Virus record (IMG/VR): IMGVR_UViG_3300048769_000079
Span: 1 to 55,549 of that record
Direction: 5' to 3' (one strand)
Length of the DNA: 55,549 bases
Source of the DNA: a virus
The translations under genes were made by a program, and so were the position numbers. The notes under the pieces are model-generated. The model ran no database searches, was not told the DNA's origin, and worked only from the letters and a program-made list of their open reading frames with translations. Of this stretch, positions 48,226 to 55,549 are shown piece after piece; positions within the stretch are counted from its first letter, which is position 1; every line of letters begins with the position of its first letter.

Positions 48226-51200
48226 ATGAGCGGAACGCCGACACTTACTTCAATTTACGGATTAAAAATCTATTTAAAAGATTTTGTTTCTCCGGTGGCA
48301 CAAAACACGTCAATTGGTTTGTACAATCGTATTGCTACGCTCTCACAAGCGTTGACAGGTAATACTTATAAACTCAACACCTTAAATGTATCGGCTTTCG
48401 AGTTGAATGAATCCGTATTTATTACCGGCGGCGGAAAGTCGGAAATAAATTGGATTTCTTCAATAAGTCCGACACAGGGTGCGCTTTACTTAGCAAATAC
48501 CTCAATGAATACATATCCGGTAAATACGTCACAGGTACAGGCAAATTCACAATTTCGATGGACGCAAAACGATGTACTCGCTCCAGCCGAATCTTGGAAA
48601 AGCGGCGTATTAATGCAAAACGGAATAGGTACGTTCTCTCGTAAAATCGATTTACGCCGGATGGGTAATACCGCAACGCCGGGAGATTGTACCGCTCAGG
48701 TAAATAATACAAATCTATTTTTTAAAACGGTTCGTGACTCCGGTATTTATTTTAACGGGCTTGTTGCAAAAGTAATTAAATTTACAAATAATATTGAGTC
48801 CTCCAGGTGGATGGGGGAATGCCAAAAGCCATCTTGGACTTCAAAACGATATATAATTCCTATAAAGGGAATTTACAATAAGCGCATATCGAGTTGTACC
48901 ACCGTTATTAATAATGACCCTATTTCTGGAAACTTTCCGAACGCCTCGGACGATAAAAACGGTACGGTTATCCCTATTACAATAGGTAATTTCAAAATTA
49001 ATTCAGATGGAAATCCTTCGTGCGCTAAGTTTTTAAGAATTTCGGACGCAGAATTAACGATTGTAAATTCCGGCGACGTTACGCAATACCCCGCTAATCA
49101 AGTCTTTGCTTGTCAATCGATAACGCCAACGGATCAAAGTGTTTTTCCGATAGTTAATCAAGTTGGTACGCCACCGGGAATAGTAACATATCAGGTACAA
49201 ATGGGTATTTCCGTCGGCGCTTCGGGCGGATTAAACCTTACGGGAACTTGGATGAAGGTGGTCTTGGGTGGCGCTGCTGACGGTACAAGTCTTGTTGGAA
49301 AGTATCGAAAAGTACTTTCCTGTGCTTGGAACTATGGAACGTGTGTCGTACAGGTAACGCTTGACTCTTGTTACGAGCAGGACTTAACGGGTGACCCTAC
49401 AGTGGCGCTCAATACCAATAACGCATGGGTTTCTTTTGTATCCGTAAACTATCAATTTTACGGGGATATGTGGCCTTTATATGGGTTTTACGATAGTTTG
49501 GGAAGTTTACGGAAATCGGGCCTAAGCCTCTATGCCTATAACAGTACGCTTGATACAAGAAATTTTCTTCGCGTTCAACTTTACAATGCGCAAGGAACTG
49601 CAATACCAAATGGAATAAATAAAGAAAAACAAGTCGGGTTTCAATTAGTTTCGCAATTTGGGTATTCAATTCTTAATATTACAAATAATAATATTATCAT
49701 TATTAACCCATTCATGATGGACGGCGGACCGAATACGCTGATAAGTTTTGATATTTTTCCATTAAAACGCGGTTCTTTTTCTCGTCTACAGGTTGGAAAT
49801 CTTGATGCCTATGGGATGTTAGGCTATACTAATTTATCATTTGGCGGGTTTTTATCAAACGTTTATTGCTTAGCAACCGCATCGGCTAATTTAACCAGCT
49901 ATGTTATTTCATCAAATCCAGTTAATACTTCTGATACCATGTTTGATCAAGATGACTCGTCATATGAACAACATCATAGACTTATTACAAATAATTCCGG
50001 TGGAGTAAATACGGTATTTACCGTTTTTGAAACTCAAATTGATTTCTCTCTTATTAAAAAAGAATATGATTCTTATTTTTTAGGAATAAATATTGCTTCA
50101 GGTAATTTATCAGGGGCCACACAATCTCCTATTTTAATTTCATTTAGAAGGTTCATGGGTTTACAAACAAAAATAGTTGATAATTTAGGAATAGGAGTAA
50201 AATTTGATGACCATGGTGTTGGAACGGTAAATAGCTTTATAAACGATTTACCGGATTTTTATTATACAAATCGAACAACTCCAGACAATAATCTTGCATT
50301 TATGCAAGTACCTTTGAGTACCTTGACAAATATTGTAAATTTTACCGGCTATAAAACATTTCCTCTGAACGGTATTAACTCTCTCATTCTTTTAAATTCA
50401 ATTTATAGAATAGGAATTTTTCTCGGATCGAGTATGGCCGGTGGTTTTGTTAATTTCAATGCTACCGCTCAAGTCAAAGAACTTGCTATTATTTGTCAAT
50501 CTTCTGATAATATTTCAGATGAAATTTATACGCTTTGCGGCGGAAGAGTTTGGGCGTTGAACAGCGTAGGCGCACAATGGAACGGCCAAACAACTAATAT
50601 CATAAGTAGGTCTCAGACACCTCCAACGGTCCCAAAAACCTGGCCTTACATATACTGGGTATTGCCCGGAGCCACCGGGGCGTGGGCGGGCCACGATAAC
50701 CAGGGCGCGTATTTCTGGAGTGGTGTATGGTCTTTTATTACTCCGGTGACTAATACGGGTGTTTTTATAATTTCGGAAAACGCAAGCTTTATTTGGGACG
50801 GGTCAACACTCGTACCTAATCAATATTATCAAATAATACAAGACCCGGTTTCCGCTTTAGAACATTTCTGCCGTTTACAGAACGGAAGCGAGAACTCGCC
50901 CGCGCCTTACGCCGGATGGGGGAAGGCATACTGGAATAACGCCCTTATCAATATGAATAGTTTTTATGATTCAGGGATGGCCGCGCTGCGTAACTACCAA
51001 TGCGCCGGGCAAATTCACGATGAAAAAGACGGCTTTACGAGTACAATAAAAAAGAAACTTTGTTATCAATTTGGAATGGCTTCATATACCGACGGCGATG
51101 GATATGAGTGTGTAAAACCGCTTTTAAAAGCGCTTACTTCTCCCAGCGATACCATCACGCTTTCACAAATTATTGACCGCAACTCGATTAAAGTTTACGA

Positions 51201-51807
51201 ACCTGATCCGGCTGATATTTACCCGGAGCCGTTTGTACAGTATAATAAAAACTACGGTTCGGGTGCTTTTGATGGATTAATAAAGATTATGAATACCGAT
51301 TTTGAAAACCCTTCACAAACTCAAAAAGGACTTTTTGTCCAAGGTTGTCAAAATGGTGATGTTGCCGCGACGCTTTGGGGACTGTGTTATAATTTGATGC
51401 AACGTACGCACAACATGGAACCGCCTCCCAGTGACATGACGGACCTTGACTTTATACGAGATTATTCAACGGCTCTTGCGCACTTGACGGATTGGATTAA
51501 TTGGATGTATAACCCTGAAATTGAATTTAACGTGTCAAGCGTTGCAACCGGCGCGGACGCTTGGCAGGAGTGCCATCGATTTAATTTAATACTTCCACAC
51601 CAAACCGCGAATGTAAATATAGAATGTATATTAGAGGAAATAACGGTCAATCCAAACGCAGAACACGAGGTGAAAATAAAAGCAATAATGCTTTCCGATA
51701 CGATTCCGCAAGGTTTTAACTTTACGGATAGTATTCAAGCAGGTGCAACGGGTTGGCAGGATTCAATTCAATCGGGGGCGCAAGGAGAACAGGCAATAAT
51801 ATCATGA
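48226..51807 (+). CDS. Large tail tip/central tail protein
   Basis: The 1193-residue protein is beta-rich (many Asn/Ser/Thr/Ile strands) and the largest in the genome. The N-terminal region may be the hub domain. The C-terminal part, PHQTANVNIECILEEITVNP followed by a MLSD, resembles the end of tail-associated proteins. A run of alternating strands (about 400-700) suggests a host-binding or sugar-binding region. Which part contacts the host cannot be told. The stop overlaps the next start (ATGA). Confidence 0.65.
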   Translation: MSGTPTLTSIYGLKIYLKDFVSPVAQNTSIGLYNRIATLSQALTGNTYKLNTLNVSAFELNESVFITGGGKSEINWISSISPTQGALYLANTSMNTYPVNTSQVQANSQFRWTQNDVLAPAESWKSGVLMQNGIGTFSRKIDLRRMGNTATPGDCTAQVNNTNLFFKTVRDSGIYFNGLVAKVIKFTNNIESSRWMGECQKPSWTSKRYIIPIKGIYNKRISSCTTVINNDPISGNFPNASDDKNGTVIPITIGNFKINSDGNPSCAKFLRISDAELTIVNSGDVTQYPANQVFACQSITPTDQSVFPIVNQVGTPPGIVTYQVQMGISVGASGGLNLTGTWMKVVLGGAADGTSLVGKYRKVLSCAWNYGTCVVQVTLDSCYEQDLTGDPTVALNTNNAWVSFVSVNYQFYGDMWPLYGFYDSLGSLRKSGLSLYAYNSTLDTRNFLRVQLYNAQGTAIPNGINKEKQVGFQLVSQFGYSILNITNNNIIIINPFMMDGGPNTLISFDIFPLKRGSFSRLQVGNLDAYGMLGYTNLSFGGFLSNVYCLATASANLTSYVISSNPVNTSDTMFDQDDSSYEQHHRLITNNSGGVNTVFTVFETQIDFSLIKKEYDSYFLGINIASGNLSGATQSPILISFRRFMGLQTKIVDNLGIGVKFDDHGVGTVNSFINDLPDFYYTNRTTPDNNLAFMQVPLSTLTNIVNFTGYKTFPLNGINSLILLNSIYRIGIFLGSSMAGGFVNFNATAQVKELAIICQSSDNISDEIYTLCGGRVWALNSVGAQWNGQTTNIISRSQTPPTVPKTWPYIYWVLPGATGAWAGHDNQGAYFWSGVWSFITPVTNTGVFIISENASFIWDGSTLVPNQYYQIIQDPVSALEHFCRLQNGSENSPAPYAGWGKAYWNNALINMNSFYDSGMAALRNYQCAGQIHDEKDGFTSTIKKKLCYQFGMASYTDGDGYECVKPLLKALTSPSDTITLSQIIDRNSIKVYEPDPADIYPEPFVQYNKNYGSGAFDGLIKIMNTDFENPSQTQKGLFVQGCQNGDVAATLWGLCYNLMQRTHNMEPPPSDMTDLDFIRDYSTALAHLTDWINWMYNPEIEFNVSSVATGADAWQECHRFNLILPHQTANVNIECILEEITVNPNAEHEVKIKAIMLSDTIPQGFNFTDSIQAGATGWQDSIQSGAQGEQAIIS

Positions 51808-53351
51808 GCATTTCAAATGTTTATAATCAAGCCGGATCAAGTTCAGAGTACTTTACACTTGCAAATCAAACGCATGCGGTACTTTCCGTAAATTTAGGGC
51901 CTTGCAAAATAGGCGTTGAAACCGATACCGGAGCCCTTGCCTATACGGATAATACAGGAATGTATCGAACTCTCGTCCCAACGATAAGTGGTCCGGCGGC
52001 TACACTTCCCCCTAATCTTTCCGGTTATTTAAACAACGATGGGTCGGGGAATTTATCTTGGAAAAATCCTTCCGCTGGAAGCGGTGCTACTCTACCGACG
52101 GCAAAAGCCGGATTCCTCTGGGACGACGGCGCTGGGAATAACGATTGGCGCTTGCCTACGCCCTCACAAATAGGCGCGGCACCTCTCAATAATCCTTCGT
52201 TTACAGGTGCGCCGACGCTCGGTAACGCTTCCGCAAGTACAATAAATATTTCCGGTGTTTCAACTTTTAATAGCGTTTCCGCGGTATCGTTAAATGTTTC
52301 CGGTACGGCTACGTTAAGTAGCATAGTCACCAATGCGTTTGCCGTAGGTCAACAATCTATCGCAACGGCGGGAAGCACCACGACGTTGACGGTAAACAGT
52401 CCTCAATATACGATATTCACGGGTTCACTTGCACAAAATGTCGTTCTGCCGGATGCAAGAACTTTACAAACCGGATGGACATATGAAATTGACAATGCGT
52501 CAACGCAAGCGGTTACCCTTAAAGACGGTACTTCGGCAACGCTCTGGACTCTTGCGGCCGGAACGGATACCCGGTTGATTCTTACCGCAAACGGAACACA
52601 GGCGGGAACCTGGAATATTGATTATTACGGAGATAATGTTGCCACGGGTAAAGTCGTTACTTTTAATAACAGTGCGAGTATTTCCGTAAACCCGGACGCT
52701 GCGAACGTCATTTTATCAACGCCAAATGGTTACGGTGCAATGGCTTTTGTAAATAGTCCTACGCTTATAAATCCAAATTTAGGAGCAGCGCAAGGTTTGA
52801 GTTTAAATGTTACCGCAAACGCAACCCTTGGGAGTTTATCAGTTACGGGCGTGTCTCATGTTGGAAGTATGACTGTTGATTCAGCAACATTGACGAACCT
52901 TAACGTCGCGGGAAACGCGCTGAACACCTCACTTTCCGTCACAAATAACGCAACACTGGGAACGGTATCGGGTGGGTTGATTCGTTCGACGGGGCCTATT
53001 CTTTCCAGCGGCGGGGCGGTTGGGTATACCGGAGGGGTTGGTGGAACGATTTCCCAAGCGGCTAATAAAGGTTCGGTGGTAACGCTTGCAAAGCTCTGCG
53101 GACAGATTACAATGCAAAACACCGCGCTGACGAACGCGACGACGGTTTCATTTATTATGAATAACGCTTTACTTTTACAAAACGATATGATTTTAATAAA
53201 TCATCAAAGCGTTGGAACGCTCGGAGCGTATAATTTTTCGGTTGCGCCGGGGAACGGTATAGCAACGATTTCAGTAAGAAACCTACATACCGCATCGCTT
53301 TCCGAAGCGATAGTCTTACAATTTCTTGTTATTAGGGCGGCGGTAGTCTAA
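51804..53351 (+). CDS. Tail fibre/baseplate-like protein with N-terminal adaptor domain
   Basis: The 515-residue protein starts MSISNVYNQAGSSSEYFTLA, then LGPCKIGVETDTGALAYTD. About 60 residues of this N-terminal domain recur in the next gene (53351). The middle has GAPTLGNASASTINISGVST-type repeats, PDARTLQTGWTYEIDNAST (a strand pattern of fibre shafts) and NATLGTVSGG repeats. It is Ala/Ser/Thr-rich. ATG 51804 overlaps the previous stop. It likely attaches to the tail tip and carries the receptor-binding shaft (inference). Confidence 0.75.
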   Translation: MSISNVYNQAGSSSEYFTLANQTHAVLSVNLGPCKIGVETDTGALAYTDNTGMYRTLVPTISGPAATLPPNLSGYLNNDGSGNLSWKNPSAGSGATLPTAKAGFLWDDGAGNNDWRLPTPSQIGAAPLNNPSFTGAPTLGNASASTINISGVSTFNSVSAVSLNVSGTATLSSIVTNAFAVGQQSIATAGSTTTLTVNSPQYTIFTGSLAQNVVLPDARTLQTGWTYEIDNASTQAVTLKDGTSATLWTLAAGTDTRLILTANGTQAGTWNIDYYGDNVATGKVVTFNNSASISVNPDAANVILSTPNGYGAMAFVNSPTLINPNLGAAQGLSLNVTANATLGSLSVTGVSHVGSMTVDSATLTNLNVAGNALNTSLSVTNNATLGTVSGGLIRSTGPILSSGGAVGYTGGVGGTISQAANKGSVVTLAKLCGQITMQNTALTNATTVSFIMNNALLLQNDMILINHQSVGTLGAYNFSVAPGNGIATISVRNLHTASLSEAIVLQFLVIRAAVV

Positions 53352-53668
53352 TGAGTGTTTCAAATATTTATAATCAACCTGGGTCGCAATCAATTTACTT
53401 TACGCTTGCGAATAATACCGCCGTTACGATGCAGGATGATTTAGGTAAGTGTAAAATAGGCGTAGAAAGCGATACGGGTAATCTTTGTTATACTGACGCA
53501 TTGGGTGTGTATCACTCCATTCCAGCGGCGGCGATTGCAATACTTTTAAGCGGTGCTTTACCGATAGGGATTAATTTCCAACTTCAACAAATCGGAGGTA
53601 ATCAATTATGGGCATGTTATTCCGCTACGGGAAGTGCTCCGTGGACGCCCGTTTCGCAAGTTGCATAG
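53351..53668 (+). CDS. Short fibre adaptor protein, paralogue of the previous N terminus
   Basis: The 105-residue protein, MSVSNIYNQPGSQSIYFTLA then LGKCKIGVESDTGNLCYTD, matches the start of the protein at 51804 closely and then continues only a short way (AIAILLSGALPIGINFQL). It looks like a stand-alone copy of the adaptor domain, placed so that the long fibre gene begins within its last 61 bases in another frame. A duplication of the adaptor, or a domain split from the fibre, would explain this. ATG 53351 overlaps the previous stop. Confidence 0.7.
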   Translation: MSVSNIYNQPGSQSIYFTLANNTAVTMQDDLGKCKIGVESDTGNLCYTDALGVYHSIPAAAIAILLSGALPIGINFQLQQIGGNQLWACYSATGSAPWTPVSQVA

Positions 53669-55549
53669 TCCTGCTTTTAGTAGGACTATCTTTTAGTTTT
53701 CAAATTGGAAGTGATACTGTGTATTTTAATTCAAAATTAAAATATACAAATCCTTTAACGCATGGAACCGTAAATGATACCATAATTGTTGGTTATCGTA
53801 ATGGGTTTTACTATAGGACAATCGGGGAAATTCTCTCCAGCGTTTCCGGTGGCGGAGTAAATAGTGTAAACGGAGGAACGGCGGCGGCGCATACGATTGT
53901 CGGAGAGCAGGGTTTGCAGGTTTTGGACAGCGGTACAAATCTTTACAAACATGTAATAGTTCCGGCGACAGGTTTTATAATTCCAACCGGATCGTCTTTG
54001 CGCGTGGATAGCGCTACGCTTGCCGATAGCGCTAAAAAATCTTATCCTACCAGCGCGGCAAGCGGAGACCTTTCCGGCAGTTATCCGGGACCTACGGTAG
54101 CAAAACTTAACGGTACGGCTCTTGCGTCAGCGTGGTCGGTGGTCGGGGCCGATCAGTCCGGCGCTGCGGCGGCTCGGCAAGCGGCGTATGCAAATCTTAC
54201 TTCTATCGGTGCGCTTTCAAACGCCAATGGATGGCTCAATAATAACGGCAGCGGAACATTTGTATACTCCGTACCTCCCGGAACATGGGCTTCTAATTTC
54301 GGCACAACGGGTGGGACAATTGCGCAGGGAAACGATTCGCGTCTATCCGATTCCCGCGCCCCGAATGGATCGGCCAGCGGCGACCTTTCCGGCAGTTATC
54401 CGGGGCCTACGGTAGCAAAAATAAACGGCACATCGATGGCCGGGCTTGGAACGGGCATACTGAAAAACACGAACGGAACGGGTGTACCAAGCATTGCGGT
54501 TGCCGGGGATTTCCCCACACTCAACCAATCCACGTCCGGTACGGCAGCAAACGCGACGCTTTGGGGTGGCAACTCTTACGGCGGACCCTATGTGACCAAT
54601 TCCAACATGAGCGGGACATCTTACACGCTCGGAATGTTCACGGGCACGAATTCGATGGGAAATTCTTTGCTTGCCCAAAACGGTTCACAAACGCAAACCG
54701 CCGGCTCTTTTCAGATTGGAACGGTGGGCTACACTGCCACACCGGCGCAATTAAGTTTGGGAGACATTTCCAATACTGGAAATTCCAGGCCCGTAATTAT
54801 CGGATCATGGGGCGCGGAAGGAAGCTGGGGAATCGGACCTAAATCGTACAGCGGAAATTACGATGTACAAATAGGAAATGTAACGGCTTCGGCTACCGAT
54901 TGGGCCGCGTCGCAGGTGACTAAACTATGGTGTACCTTTTTTGGAGGAACGGCGGATAGCGCAGTTGCAGCGGATCGCGCGCGCAAACTTTCTACGGCGC
55001 GGATAATCGGCAAAAGCACGACCTTCGATGGCACGGCAAACATTGTGCCTGATAGTTCCCTCGATGCTCCTATGTGGGCTGGGCGGACGTGGGGAACAAG
55101 CGTAGCGCTTGCCGATAGCGCTAAAAAATCTTATCCTACCAGCGCGGCAAGCGGAGACCTTTCCGGCAGTTATCCGGGGCCGACGGTTGCAAAAATAAAA
55201 AATAATACAGTCCCCGTCAACGCTAATGGCTCTCTAATAAATAATGGCAGTGGAAACTTATCTTGGGCATGGCCTACATATACCAATGTCGGCGCGGATC
55301 AATCCGGTGCGGGCACGGCGGCGGCGAACGCGGCGGTATCTGGCACGAGTGGAGACTTTGCAAAATTTACGGGAACACATACAATCGGGAATAGTTCTTT
55401 TATGTCTGAAAACGGTACGGGGGTCGGCATCGGGTCAATGAGTCCATCTGCCCCATTAACCGTTCAAACTCTTAGTACAGGAGAAAAAGCAATAGATATA
55501 ATAGGACGACCTTCTGATAGCTATGGAATAATCAGATTTTACAATAGTA
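53608..55549 (+). CDS. Tail fibre protein, N-terminal part (continues at 228-1072)
   Basis: A long frame starts at ATG 53608 with GGAGGT 8 bases upstream and runs to the window end with no stop. It joins the frame that ends at 1072. Total length is about 928 residues with one repeat unit. Its N terminus has a hydrophobic, signal-like stretch (CIVLLLVGLSFSF), odd for a tail fibre. The body has three shaft repeats of type SGDLSGSYPGPTVAKxxx (about residues 150-170, 255-275, 515-535) and Gly/Asn/Ser-rich strands. SGDLSGxYPxPTVAK repeats are a hallmark of phage fibre shafts. Role: host recognition. Confidence 0.85.
   Translation, partial: MGMLFRYGKCSVDARFASCIVLLLVGLSFSFQIGSDTVYFNSKLKYTNPLTHGTVNDTIIVGYRNGFYYRTIGEILSSVSGGGVNSVNGGTAAAHTIVGEQGLQVLDSGTNLYKHVIVPATGFIIPTGSSLRVDSATLADSAKKSYPTSAASGDLSGSYPGPTVAKLNGTALASAWSVVGADQSGAAAARQAAYANLTSIGALSNANGWLNNNGSGTFVYSVPPGTWASNFGTTGGTIAQGNDSRLSDSRAPNGSASGDLSGSYPGPTVAKINGTSMAGLGTGILKNTNGTGVPSIAVAGDFPTLNQSTSGTAANATLWGGNSYGGPYVTNSNMSGTSYTLGMFTGTNSMGNSLLAQNGSQTQTAGSFQIGTVGYTATPAQLSLGDISNTGNSRPVIIGSWGAEGSWGIGPKSYSGNYDVQIGNVTASATDWAASQVTKLWCTFFGGTADSAVAADRARKLSTARIIGKSTTFDGTANIVPDSSLDAPMWAGRTWGTSVALADSAKKSYPTSAASGDLSGSYPGPTVAKIKNNTVPVNANGSLINNGSGNLSWAWPTYTNVGADQSGAGTAAANAAVSGTSGDFAKFTGTHTIGNSSFMSENGTGVGIGSMSPSAPLTVQTLSTGEKAIDIIGRPSDSYGIIRFYNS
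54017..55178 (+). repeat. 73-bp perfect direct repeat in the fibre shaft
   Basis: Bases 54017-54089 are identical to 55106-55178 and encode the junction before and through SGDLSGSYPG. A shorter, diverged third copy lies at about 54374-54420. The identity at DNA level, not only protein level, points to recent recombination or gene conversion within the fibre. Confidence 0.85.

Noticed and set aside
1-55549. Direct terminal repeats of a linear phage genome
   Set aside because: The end repeat matches bases 101-227, not the very start, and is exactly 127 bases, so a circular assembly graph with an internal tandem repeat explains it better.

Overview
The window is the essentially complete genome of a tailed double-stranded DNA phage (siphovirus-like) that probably infects a Gram-negative bacterium. 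It carries a two-subunit terminase, portal, HK97-type protease and capsid, tail tube, a tape measure and long tail fibres, plus its own family A DNA polymerase, primase-helicase, recombination genes and a lysis cluster. I see no integrase, repressor, tRNA or rRNA, so a lytic life style is likely but not proven. The contig closes on itself: its last 127 bases equal bases 101-227, and the tail fibre frame runs across the join. Taken as a ring with one copy of the fibre repeat, the genome is about 55.3 kb. The host is not identifiable from the sequence alone. Sigma-70-like promoters, a phage lipoprotein and possible integron-type recombination sites only narrow it loosely.

Layout. 1-1072: 3' end of the tail fibre gene that starts at 53608. 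1091-2110, minus strand: an independently promoted lipoprotein, the only convincing minus-strand gene. 2263-4076: lysis-like cluster. 4169-6074: a sigma-70 promoter and a run of small early genes, many of them cysteine-rich. 6129-19629: replication, recombination and modification genes packed with overlapping starts and stops. They encode a helicase, RuvC-like nuclease, uracil-DNA glycosylase, HNH+Sak4-like ATPase, ssDNA-binding protein, DNA polymerase, primase-helicase, ParB+sliding clamp and helicase+methyltransferase. 19659-22407: a second promoter and small genes. 22407-24290: a region unlike the phage backbone, holding a C5-cytosine methyltransferase, an overprinted gene and three integron attC-like sites. 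24488-25264: two small membrane proteins and a 460-base AT-rich non-coding region with repeats and hairpins. 25265-35899: packaging and head genes, including a ferritin-like protein. 35924-43111: eight sugar-transfer and methyl-transfer genes inside the structural block. 43098-55549: tail genes.

How it works together. The polymerase, primase-helicase, clamp-like protein, SSB-like protein and Sak4-like ATPase would form a largely self-sufficient replication and recombination set. Two DNA methyltransferases would mark the DNA, most simply as anti-restriction. Portal-MuF, protease and capsid build the head. The glycosyltransferase block, placed between head-tail connector and tail terminator genes, most likely decorates virion proteins or the host surface. 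Multi-domain fusion is a recurring theme: HNH+Sak4, ParB+clamp, helicase+methyltransferase, portal+MuF, protease+extra domains, glycosyltransferase+methyltransferase.

The most notable observations are the attC-like cassette structure around the cytosine methyltransferase, the second gene written in another frame of that methyltransferase, the ParB+sliding-clamp fusion, the large glycosylation block, and a pyrimidine-CCAGCG motif that recurs in every reading frame across the genome.
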